64,000 bases of DNA from Latrodectus hesperus (lineage: Eukaryota > Arthropoda > Arachnida > Araneae > Theridiidae), in NCBI GenBank assembly GCA_037975125.1, contig CM075850.1:69607890-69671889 (forward strand). The letters are read 5' to 3'. The first letter of the stretch is position 1. Each line of letters starts with the position of its first letter. Below the pieces are notes generated by a model. The model worked only from the letters and a program-made list of their open reading frames with translations. It did not search any database and was not told the DNA's origin. Positions 31,943 through 43,392 of the stretch are shown here, one piece after another. Both the position numbers and the translations under genes were made by a program.

Positions 31943-33425
31943 CAGGGTGTCCAGAAAAGGACTCCCTGATTTCAAAATTAAATATCTCGAAAACAAAGAT
32001 CGATAGAGAAATGCAGTAAATGGTATGTTTATAGTGAGAGCTGTAAGAATTTTATACAGCAGTTTGAAATAATAGTTACAAAAGCTGCAAATAGATGGCG
32101 CTGTAATCGCCATACGTAATGCCTAGTATAAATAGTGATCCCAAGCCCAGAGCGATCAGTTCCACTGTTGAAGCGTGAAAAGAGATTAAAACCATGTACT
32201 CCATTGAACAACGCGTTTTTCTGGTGCTAGAGTACCACAGGTTAAAAGAGAGTCCTACGGCAACAAGGCGCAGTTTTCAAGCACGATTTAATGTTCCAAA
32301 AGGACCCGTTGCGAAAACCATTCGTACGCTCTTCACCAAATTTCAACGAACAGGCAGCGTAATTGATGATCTAGTGGGGAATGTCATCCGTCCATAGAAT
32401 TGCATCTGAGACTGGTTTGAAGCGTTTCAGCACGCAGAAAATACTGAGAAAGAGCCTACACATGTTTCCATTCAAAATTCAAACTCACCAGGGAATACCC
32501 GTACGAGCTGTGCAACAAAGGGTTGACTTTGCTAATCAGATGCTCACAATGATTGATAGTGAAGAATTTGATGTTGGCTGCATCTGGTTTACAGATGAAA
32601 CACACTTCCACCTGAATGGATTCGTGAATAAACAGAACTGGCGATTTTGGGGTTCCGAAAATCCATATTGGTGTGTAGCGAAACCCCTGTATTCTCCTAA
32701 AGTTAGTGTGTGGGCTGCAGTATGCAGCAGAGTCGTTATTGGCCCTTTTTTCATTCGAGAAGCGGTCACTAGTGAACGTTACGTTGCAATTTTGGGAAAA
32801 TTTATCGCCACACCGCAAGTGTTAGAGGATCGATTACGTACTGAATGGTTTGTGCAAGATGGTGCCCGACCACATCGTATCGAACAAGTGTTTCGCTTTC
32901 TTGATGAATACTTCGAGAATCGAGTCATTGCTTTGGAATATCCCAAATTTACTGGTGCAGGCATAGATTGTTCTCCATATTCACCGGATTTTACTCCCTG
33001 TGACTATTTTTTGAGGGGCATATTGAAAGACATTGTCTACCCGAAGCATCCCGCCACGCTGAACGAGCTTGAATCGGCGATCTGTGTGGCATGTGAATCC
33101 ATTTCTGTTGAGACACTACGAAATGTGATGGCAAATTTCATTCTTCGCTTGCGCCACCTTTGTAGTGCCAATGGTGAACATTTTGAAAACATTGTGATTT
33201 TTTGCAAAGAATGTTTTCATACGATTATTTCATATATGTATGTTGATATGAGCTGTACAGCGTACAGCGCCATCTGTTAACGGTTTTTGTAACTATTATT
33301 TCAAATTGCTGTATAAAATTCTTACAGCTTTCACAATAAACATACCGCTTACTGCATGCCTCTATCGATCTTTGTTTTCGAGATATTTAATTTTGAAATA
33401 AGGGAGTCCTTTTCTGGACACCCTG
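31943..33425 (+). mobile_element. Tc1/IS630-type DNA transposon with long inverted repeats, 1483 bp
   Basis: The element begins CAGGGTGTCCAGAAAAGGAC and ends in its reverse complement, with TA on both sides (31941-31942 and 33426-33427). The inverted repeats extend about 143 bases with few mismatches (31943-32085 against 33283-33425). After a short gap, AGATGGCGCTGTA inside the element pairs too, giving about 160 bases. One plus-strand transposase lies between the repeats. Such long inverted repeats are unusual in this superfamily. Confidence 0.95.
32194..33280 (+). pseudogene. IS630/Tc1-superfamily transposase with DUF4817-like N-terminus, broken
   Basis: From ATG 32194 the N-terminus (MYSIEQRVFLVLEYHRL) is the helix-turn-helix segment known as DUF4817. 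The frame changes near 32380, where the usual SGRP linker is also missing, so a small deletion is likely. The second frame (from 32381) carries WFTDETHFHLNG, WFVQDGARPH and YSPDFTPCDYF, giving three catalytic aspartates. There are 47 residues between the last two, longer than in mariner or Tc1. An inserted-looking FTGAGIDCSP stretch accounts for the extra length. The catalytic half is open for 299 codons, so the damage is limited to the junction near 32380. Confidence 0.9.
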
Positions 33426-33439
33426 TATATACTAGATAT

Positions 33440-33690
33440 TTTATCCGTAATAAGTTAAGATGACTTGTCCATGTTTAGAGAAGTCCAGAAGAAAGGCGGT
33501 TAAAACTGCCAATTTTAAAACTCTTAAGGAATCAAGCGCCAGAGGAAATTCTTCAACTAGATGGTTGGAAGTCACTGAAAAAGATCCTAGTGTCTTGAAT
33601 GTCTACAGTTGGAAAGGAATTATCATCCACAAAAATACTGCAAAACGAGCGCAGTTTAGGCAGCCACAATCTGTAAACGGTTGTTGTGTT
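33440..33690 (+). pseudogene. LINE C-terminal fragment (RTE/CR1-like)
   Basis: STRWLEVTEKDPSVLNVYSW and AKRAQFRQ, encoded at about 33555-33665, match the terminal segment of many arthropod LINE reverse transcriptases (consensus close to RW-EKDL-LN-W--A-DR--WR). Upstream LVHV and RSPEER, about 33460-33495 in another frame, fit the preceding LGHV block. It is only about 250 bp, frameshifted, and directly beside the IS630-type element, which may have inserted into or next to it. Confidence 0.6.
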
Positions 33691-36600
33691 TATAAAGAAA
33701 TACTTGTACTTATCAACACCATCAAAATTTTTCTTTTAAATATCTGCAATAAAACTATATGGCCATTAGATAAAACTACTTTTTTTTAAGAAATTAGAGA
33801 TATGTTGTGAAACAAGGTTTTTCTCTGAATAATTACATTGAATTATTTAAAATTCTCGAGTAAAATTTAAGAGTTTTGTATCAGTCACCTATGATAGCTA
33901 CATCCAATTTGTAAACAGAATCATTTTGAGGATTATATTTTCATGCATTTGACGAACAAAATAACCCTAAAAAATGTCTGGGGAATTCAAGCTCGAGCTA
34001 CTCGTTACTAGCATAAAACCTCGATTTATTTTTTTCAAAACCAATTTTATAGTTGATTTAAACACTTAGCGAAGAGGATTGTGTATTGATGAAATTTCCA
34101 GCTTTATTCTATTAAAAATGGAACAAAAATGATATTGATAAAACATTTGTTGATGACAATTAGAGTCAATTTTTTCAGGGGCTCTCTACACATCATCTTT
34201 CCTTTATTATACAAAATCTCCTCACAAAGCCATCACATACTATCTACTGAAGAAATCCCCATATCAAACTAATAAATGTTATGCTAGTAGTAAATATTAT
34301 GATTTAAGCCATCGAAAATTAAAATTTTTTCAACTGAAAAATTTTAACTTTCAGAATATCATCTTAGGTCGTGACTTCCATTATTTATTTCAGTTTCTTT
34401 TTTAGAAGTCTAAATAGTTTTGGTTTCCTTTTTAACTTTTGAAAAACAATTTGAAATTAATCTTAAAAATTGCATCAGGTGGTTGTATGGGTGATACTTT
34501 TACTGGTTTATTAATTTGTTACGCGTAGACTTGCCCTATTTTGTTACAAGCTGATAACTTATTTTTTCTTGTACATCTTTTAAATTTGTCATTATTCTTT
34601 TTTTTTTACTTAAAATATTATGAACAACAGTCTTAAAACTTATAAGAATCGTACTTATTTTAAATTTTAATTTCTCAGTCTTTAAAAAAAATTTTTTTTT
34701 GAGTTTCCTCCATACATTATCTTCTTACACAAAGCATTGTAAATTTCCTCATAAAAACAAATTCTAATTTTGTTAATGTTATTTTTTTGTAATTTTTACT
34801 GATTAAAGTTACAACTTACATACGATTTTTAAAACTTGAATGATTAAGAATAATAAAAAAATTTGGTTTTATATCTATGTAACACTAAGATTTAAAAAAA
34901 AATGTTTGTTGTACGAAGTAACTGAATGTTTTTTCATTTAATTATTTATTATCGAAGATATAACTTATTTCAATACCTTCAGTCTTTTTTAAATTATTCA
35001 TTTTATGTCATTTACTATGTCAAAATATGTAATACATTGTGAAGTCCTATAATTTTATGTACAATGCATTGTAAATTTATTCCTTCATAATGTGGTTTTA
35101 CTGTTTTTAAGTATAAAGAAATATTTTACTTTCTCTAAAAAATAAAGACATGGATAATTCTTTTACGTATTTTCTTAAAATTCAAATATTATTAATTTAT
35201 TGTGACGTAAAATATTATAATAGGTATTTTTAGACTTTTTTTCCATATATAAACATACGTGGTTGTGTACTTTACTAAGTTAAACTATATTAAGTTATTT
35301 GTTTTTATTAATTTATTTTAATTAATTATATATAAAAGTGATCTGTAATAATATCCTACAAATAAAATATACACATATACATTTTCTACTATGAAAAATA
35401 TTTTGCTTTCAGTGTTTACGAAATTAATTATTTTAAAGATAAGTTATTTATTCGAAACAGAATATATGTAAAGAGAATAAACTTTGAAATTATTCAACTT
35501 CAATTAAAAGTTAATTAGATCGTGAAAACTTTAAATTAATTTCTTGAACTTGAAAACTTTCGACGGGGAAAAACTGAGTAGTACTTTCTTCCTTTAGATT
35601 TTCGAATTTGTAAACGAAGTTCTTTCTTAGTTTTGATGGATAAGAACTCAGTAATTTAAAACTCTTTTGCACCTAGATATATTTAGCCCTATTCATCTCT
35701 TGTCACTCTAATATTTTCACAAGACTAATTTTCAAAATAAAGAAGGATGCAATTTCACGCATAAATTTTGAAAATATTAACATTTTGAATTCATTATTCG
35801 AAATTTTCTCACATTAAAAATATCTAATTTTGTTACGTTATCTATTTATTCTCGTGTGGTATCATAATTATAAGGAAATAACCAATAATATAAAAGATAA
35901 TATAAAGATAACCATAATATAAAAGAAAAAATGTCTCCTAAGATTGAATTAATTATTATTAACTTCCAGCGTGAATGAAAAAAAATCATCTCTCTCTCTC
36001 TCTCTTGTTCTTCATTAATATAAAGCATAAAGAACAAATTTTCTTTAAATTTTTTTTAACATGCTTATAATTTCCATATCGAAAAATAATGTGTTTGATC
36101 CTGCCGCAATTAAACCATTATATTGATTCAGAATTCGTATTTCGAACTATTCATATTTATCTTTAGCTCTTAACAAGCTTCAAATGTGAACTAATTTCGA
36201 ACACATATATTCTTCTGACATAAACTCAAAAATAATTAGTAGATGTTAGTTCAGACTGAACATCCCATTTCCTAACTGTCCACAAAAAAAATAAATAATT
36301 TAAATGTTTCTGAAATTTAATTAACTCAAAATATATGGGTGTAATGTTAGCGATAATTTTCACATGATCGCAAATATGTCTTGTCAAAGAAGGCCTTATA
36401 CACTCGTTGAAAAAGAGTTGTATAGCTAATGTAGATTCAGTAATCATACAAATGTCTTTCGAAAGCTTTATTGAAAGTTTTACTTAAGAAGTAATTTTCA
36501 CTTTATTATAATTTTATATGAAATAATTTTTTAAAATATTTTAAAATTATTCATAAATAATGAACATAAGTAATCTAATATTCTCGTTCAAAATAATATA

Positions 36601-36935
36601 AGCAATCCGACTTTACTGGAAATAAAATTAGGGAACTTCGTTGTAAACGGTCAGAAGAGTAATTGTTTCACTGAAAAAGTGAATTATATGTGAAGAATAG
36701 TTTTGAAAGTTCATTAATTATTTGAATAAATAAGTTCATTATAATTCGATTTGATAAAAATATTATGCTCTCATATATGTATATACATATAATTTCTGTC
36801 AAGGGGGAAACATGGTTACATATGGAAATGCATTGTTAAGTAAATTTCTTTTTTGTAATTTAAATTAGTAAAAACTTTTAAGAAAATTTTGCTTAAACTA
36901 ACTGTTAATTTTTTTTTACTTCGTCTGTTAAATAC

Positions 36936-36937
<2 letters not shown>
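33691..36937. other. AT-rich intergenic DNA
   Basis: Long A/T runs, and a (CT)n tract at about 35989-36004. No gene or element family was recognised. Confidence 0.5.

Positions 36938-37024
<87 letters not shown>
36938..37024. repeat. (TA)n microsatellite, about 43 units
   Basis: An uninterrupted TA run of roughly 87 bases. The tyrosine/isoleucine open frames through it are an effect of the repeat. Confidence 0.98.
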
Positions 37025-37556
37025 CCCAAATCATTATCAGCCAATTCAAACATTTCATTTTTATGAGAATTTAGAATTTTTTTGTTTTGTTATTTATTAT
37101 TTCAACTTTGGAGCCATTATCTCCGATTGTGGTAATTTGTATTCGAAATAATCACCGATATCCTATTCTTTTAGTACTACGTAAAATATAAATGTATAGT
37201 TTTATCAATTATTTTTTATTACTATACGTTCCTTAACAAACCTAAGAACCAATGACTGAGGACAGCTGTAATTTTAAAATATAAATCGCTAAAAACATTC
37301 AGTATTTAAAAGACATTAATTTCAATGTAACAAAAAAAAGTTGCTTTACAATTTTGCATAAATTACAATTTTAATAAGTTACAATTTTGCATAAAAGATC
37401 TTCACATATCGAAGAGTAAATATTTAAATCTTTCATAAATTTACTTTAAATAATTGAGGAATTTTTGAAGTAAAAGAATATCTTTTGCAACTAAGATAAA
37501 AGTTGCAGTTAGAATAACAGAACACTGATTTTTGCTGCAGTGTCAAGAAAATGATA

Positions 37557-37784
37557 TCATGCAATACTCAGGAGTCGAGTTATTTCGTGTAAATTTCGGG
37601 GTGACTCTAATTGAAGCCTCATGACGCCCGTACGTGCTGGACGAAAGGTCCAGGTACTTGATGCAAAAGCATCTGAAGACTCTCGAAAACCAGAAGTCAA
37701 GACAAAGGATCTGTTGCCATTATTTTCTTCCAGATAATGATTTTGTGATACAGTAGTTTGTATGAGACGTAGTAATAAAAACAA
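37557..37784 (-). other. Unassigned 75-codon frame in a GC-richer block
   Basis: The block at about 37560-37740 stands out from the AT-rich background. On the minus strand it is open for 75 codons with a varied composition (SGFRESSDAF, TWTFRPARTG, ESPRNLHEIT). On the plus strand it has two neighbouring hairpins: CTGGAC/GTCCAG with a 5-base loop, and GATGC/GCATC with a 4-base loop. It may be an exon, a repeat or a structured RNA. I recognise no family. Confidence 0.25.
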
Positions 37785-37789
37785 CGGTT

Positions 37790-40700
37790 TTATTAATAGA
37801 AAAGGAAACTTCGGTAACTATTTTTGCATTTTATTTTTCTGTTGTAATTTGAATAAGCTAAGTAACTTTAATTGTTTTCCTTTTGCGTGAATGATTTTTT
37901 AATTACTGTCTTTGTGCAAATTGGGAGTAGTTTGGGTGATTTGAAATAAAAAATAAGCATCTGGTATGAAAAAGAAAAATCAGGATATGTACGAAGTGTG
38001 TACTTGGTGTATGTGTTGTCAATTTCAATTTTTTTCTTGAAAATATTCAAAGTCAAATTAACTTGAGGTGTTATTTAAAAAAATACTTACTTAATTTCAA
38101 ATTTGAAAAACTTAAGGTTATATGATACATTTCTTGGAAAAAAAAGAAACAACAACAATCTAATAATTCAAAAATGTCGATAAATTATTTTAAATTATTA
38201 ATTTGAAATAGTTATGAAACAAGCTATAAAAATATAAGTATTTATTACACGTGAAATTTTTAGTTTATAACTTCAATTAAAAGAAATTTATTTCAAAATA
38301 AAATTTGTGAAATGCTAATAGTGCATGCAATTGATTTTTTTATTCTTGAGTATCATTTATATTTACTTTACCATACTAAGAGTCGGGACAAATGCAATTT
38401 AGTATTTTTAATATGCATTCATTTTGAATATTTGGTTCAAAGATATAAAAATATCTTTAATTTATTTCAAAAGCTAAAAATTTTCGAAGTTAAGATTTGA
38501 TAAACGTTGCGGTTATACACTTTATCTATAGCGAACATAATTCTGCGTATTATAAAGAAATTTATTATATTTTATATGACCAGAGTATCTAAAAATATTT
38601 TTTGTACATTTTATATAATTCAAATAAAGAAAAATAATATAAAATTTATGATAAACACTAAGTGTTTAATTGATATAATCATTTGAAACATCTCATCCTT
38701 TTTAAGGAATTTTAAATAAATTTCTCATTACGTGAAGACATAAGGATAAATAAGATTCTAAACATTTTTGGAAAATTTAAATTTTTATATATCTTTTTTT
38801 AAAGAAATATGAATAATTTTATTAATCTGTAAGATTAATTACTTGAACTTAATCCTAAGCAAAAAGTGCTTGACATAATTATATTCTATAATTAAAACGA
38901 AAGTGAAAATTACAAAGATACTAAATAAAATCTTTGAACTTTTAATTTAAAATATTATATTTTTGTTTTCTACTGTGAAAAATTCCTTAAATTTGGAATT
39001 CCATTTAATCTTGATTTTATATAAATAAATTAAATTTATTAAGAATAATCATTAACATAATAATTATTCAACCAATTAATTTATTAATGATATAATATTA
39101 ATTCAATTGAATCCTTAAAAATTACCCACAGATCTCTTTATTTTCGCAATCTTTACGATCATCGAAATTTCGTAAAATGTATTTAAGTCTCGATGTATAG
39201 ACAATATTGTATTTTGTTCTGTATCCAATTTTTAACTTATGAAATTTGCTTCAATCTAATGCAATTTTATTATTTATAAAATTACTGCACCAGCATTATT
39301 ATTCAAGAGATAAAGTCTGAAAATATCCCCGTTGTTACAATTTGCCTCAATCCTGAAATTTTATAATCCTATAAATATGTTTCGCAGCCTTAAATCTAAA
39401 AATGCTTCTTATAAAAAGAATTAAGTAACATGCAATAATATGTCTTTTAATTAATTATATGATAATATAAAGCTGACAAAATGATCACAATTAATCATCT
39501 AGATCTCATAATAATACCAATTTTTTGATAGATTGATGTTTTCATTTATCAAACAATAATGAACTGTTAGAATATTTACTATAAGAAATTTAAAAAAGAT
39601 TATATTTTATCAATTTGTTTCAGAAAAAAATTCATAAACTGTCAAAAAAGTTAAATAATATTATCTATAAATCTACATTTGAATGATTATCAATAAAATG
39701 TGGAAATCTAATGTATATTTGTGAATTATTCAACGCAAGGAATTAAAAAGCAATTTGAAATCATAATGTTATGTCTTATCAATAAAATGTGAAAAATTAA
39801 TAAATGTTTTTATAATTTTATATAATAAGGAATTAGTTATAAATAAAAATAGGAAGAAATAAAAAACTATCATAAAATATTGAATATTATGTTTCATTAA
39901 CTTTTAAACCAAAACAAATAAGATTGTGAAGACAAGCTTAATTTGAATAAATATTTAAAACGTTTATTAATCATTAGAGAACAACAAAAAAGAAATATTT
40001 ATTTTCTTCATTTTTTACTTGTAGAATTTTTCTATATTGATAAATTTGAAATAAATCATATTTGAGTCAATTAACGTGAAATACATATTTTCTAATTCGC
40101 TTCAAACATTCATCTTCACCGGATTTCTCATGCATACTTATCAAAGTTATTTTTTATTCTGACGCATTTGGTATGTTCTAAGCCACATTTTTTCTAAAAT
40201 ATGAAGACAAATGTGTTCGGTATCATTATTTTCTTTTTTTTTTCTTGCATTAATTTTATTTTCCTATTAATCAGCGCATAGCTTTATCGTTTGGGTTTTC
40301 TGAGTCGTTGCCACCTCTCTCCCCACAAACAATCATGATCATTTAGACAATGGAAAGTAATCTACGTCGCAGTGCTATCGTCCGAGCCTGTGGAACAAAA
40401 ATTATTACCTTGCGGTGTTAGCTAGAAAATTCTCTATTTATCTGCAGAAGGCACAAAAGCTGCAGACCCGATAGGGAGAAACTGTATAAAAAATATATTA
40501 AGTTCATCTGTTGGAAACGTGTTCTTTTTTTCGTTTCTTTTTTCTTAAGCTTCATAAAGCACTAAGAAGCTTTTCTTTTTTCCTGTGTGATGCAATGTCA
40601 TTTCCGCTTTATATAGCTTTCTATATTACTAAGATTTCCTCGCTTAGGTCTTTTCTGGTGTCATCAAACTGCGGTTGCAGTTATTAGAGTAGAAGATATT

Positions 40701-43176
40701 TGATAAAGATTGACTTTTTGTAGGGTAAAAGAAGTTTTTTGTATATTAAGATTTATGAGGTGTAAATAATTTAATCATGACATTGTGCCCTGCTAATGTA
40801 AATAAAAAATAGTAAGATATCTCTTAAAGAAAACTGGTCATTACTTATTTAATGAATTTTTTATAGTTAACAAAAAACGAGAGTTCATGGTAACAAAAAA
40901 TTACGCAAGATAGTTATTACAAATTATACTTTAAGACTATTTCTTAATATAGAGTTTCTTATTGACAAATAACTAGTATATTGTTAGAAAAGTAAGAAAT
41001 GCATGCATCTAAAAGAAAGTATATTATCTGTACAAAAATTGTGCAATTTTATGTAAAAGTGCTTTTTTAAAGTGTAATGGAGAAAATAAAATGAAATGAA
41101 TTTCGTTTGCGTTTTGTTATCTTTATGTATCTGCAAATATTATTCTTCTCATTAAGGGGACTTATTATATTTTCTTTACCAAAATTGAAGATATCTTTTT
41201 TTTTAAATTTTTTCTTAACACATATAGCTTTTATACTTCACAAAATGTTGAAAATTTCCAAATCTTTCTTAAAAAGCAGTTACTGTTTCCAGATTTTACA
41301 CATTTTCTCTGAAGTTGATTTTCTTTTAAAACATTTCCTAACATTAATTTTTTAAAATAAAAATCATGTTTGAAATGATAAAATTTCAGTACTTGAATTA
41401 CCTAGAAAAATTTTCTACCTGCTTTTTAGATGCATTTAATAAGACATAATGCCAAATTTAAAATAAGCAAATATGTATTTTCCATAAATGGAAGCATAAA
41501 AAGGTTAAATATGTTTGGGGTTAAATAATTAAGTAACTTTATGCACAAATCTTATATTTCATTTTTCTCATAAGCTAAATAATTTTGAAAAATCGGATTT
41601 TTGTTATAAAGCACAATTAGATAGCAATGAAAAAATCTGAGAAAATTGTGAAATTATGGATGCTAAATTTGAAAATTTATTTAAATTTAAAAAAATCAAA
41701 AGCATTTTAAATTTTACAAGTACATTTTATAGTTTTTTGTTCAATAATTTATTTGCATAATTTCCTTTTCATAGTCTGTTAAAAATTTCATAAAATACTC
41801 TAACAGAAGTTTCCAAAACATAACGAATCATTTTATGGTTGCAATGTACAAAAACCATTCTATTTGTAATATTTAATTTAGATGTGTTGAAAATTTTTAC
41901 ATTGATTTATTACATAAAAACGACTAAACAAAACATCTGAAAACTTATCTTTAAATTTCTTTAAGCAATTAAAATGTAATTAATTATAAATAAAGATCGT
42001 TTTATTATAGTAAATGAAAACACAATATTTATTAAAACAGAAAATCATTCTATAACATACATGAAGTTTTTTTCCTTTGCTTTTTTGAATAATCACTTAT
42101 ATTTAAATAGCCGCTTTCGGCCGTGAGCTTCATAATTTCGTCATAATAATCATTTGTTACCAGTTCATTAAGCAAAAATGTTATTGCATTTTCCAAGGTT
42201 TCATTCCCAGAAAAATATATTGCCCTAAAACTTTTACAGCTTAAGTAAAAGAGCTTAAGTAAAAGAAAGTAAAAGATAAAAACTGTTAAAAATAAGATCT
42301 GAATAATCTTAAATTTCTTTTCAGAATCAATCCTACAGTTCTTGAATTGCAGTAACACCATGAGAACGTCCAGAAGTTATGAAGAAACGCTGTTCAGGAA
42401 GTGTTCTGGCCAACTGTTTTGGATAGCTCGCATAATTTTCTGAGTCTTACCAAAGATTTTTTTTTAAAGAGTTTCTTTAAGCATTTGTCACGATTGTAGT
42501 GTTTTTTGACAAAAAAGACAGGGACTTGCTGGCTAATGAACTTGGTGGCTGATGCGTATTAAATGGGAATCCTACGAGTCGTGACCAATTTGTGCTTAAA
42601 TGAGGAAAATGCATATGAAGAGAATTAAAAATCATGTATGTATCAAAATTTGTTTTTCCAGTAAATATTGTATTTTCATTTTTTTTATAACAAAATAGTA
42701 TTTTTTCTGGATGGATGACTTTCTTAATAAAGCTTTACATTTATATAATGCAGTACGTGTAAAGAATACTGTAGAGTATAAGATTTAGAAATGAATTGCC
42801 ACTCGAAATCTGAATATTTTGATTCGTTCCCTTAATTTAAATATTTAAAATATTCCAAAATATCATTTAAAATCAAAACTCTACGCATTAGCTTACTATC
42901 GCCCATTATCTAGCATTTATCATCAAAACAATGAATATTAGGTGCAATGTATATTAGGCATAATTTTAAGAATTCCCATTTCAATATTTTGTTATCATTA
43001 GTAAGATGTTAATTTAATCAGTTATAACAGAATGAAGTTTTATGACTATGAACATTAATTTTTCTATAAGAATTTGATACGATATTTTCGTGATGAGACA
43101 TTTAAACTATTATATTTTGTATTTTGAAACCTTATTTAACTATTCTGATTATATAGTTGATCGGAAATAAAAAAAA
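37790..43176. other. AT-rich intergenic DNA
   Basis: More than 5 kb with no recognised gene. 40280-40480 is more GC-balanced and may be a conserved non-coding segment, but nothing in it supports an exon. A minus-strand frame at 42050-42361 (103 codons) includes FLLNELVTNDYYDEIMKL and has no recognised relative. Confidence 0.4.
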
Positions 43177-43179
43177 TCC

Positions 43180-43392
43180 TCGGACTGTGTGAGCAAGCTC
43201 GACTCAGCCTTTCATCCTTTCAATGGGTGGACAAAGTACCAAGCATGCTTGGGAACTAAACACTGGGGTTTTCCCATAAGGGCTACCACCTAATCGGGAT
43301 ATATGCTATCACTTTAGGGTCTCTCGTTCAGGAAAAAAGAGATGGGCTCTGTAGGCCTTGGCACACATGAGCTGTCGTGCAAAAGAGTTTAG
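43180..43392 (+). repeat. tRNA-derived SINE, copy B
   Basis: It carries GACTCAGCCTTTCATCCTTT and AAGTACCAAGCATGCTTGGG, then CACTGGGGTTTT, CTAATCGGGA and the end GCTGTCGTGCAA. It aligns with copy A at 26520-26755. The CAGCCTTTCATCC and AAGTACC words are widely conserved in animal SINE bodies. The tRNA head is truncated or decayed. Confidence 0.72.

Noticed and set aside
36889..37074. 61-codon frame through the TA repeat
   Set aside because: Ile-Tyr alternation comes only from the TA array.
42050..42361. 103-codon minus-strand frame
   Set aside because: It reads through AT-rich sequence with no recognised domain. The few plausible residues do not rise above chance.
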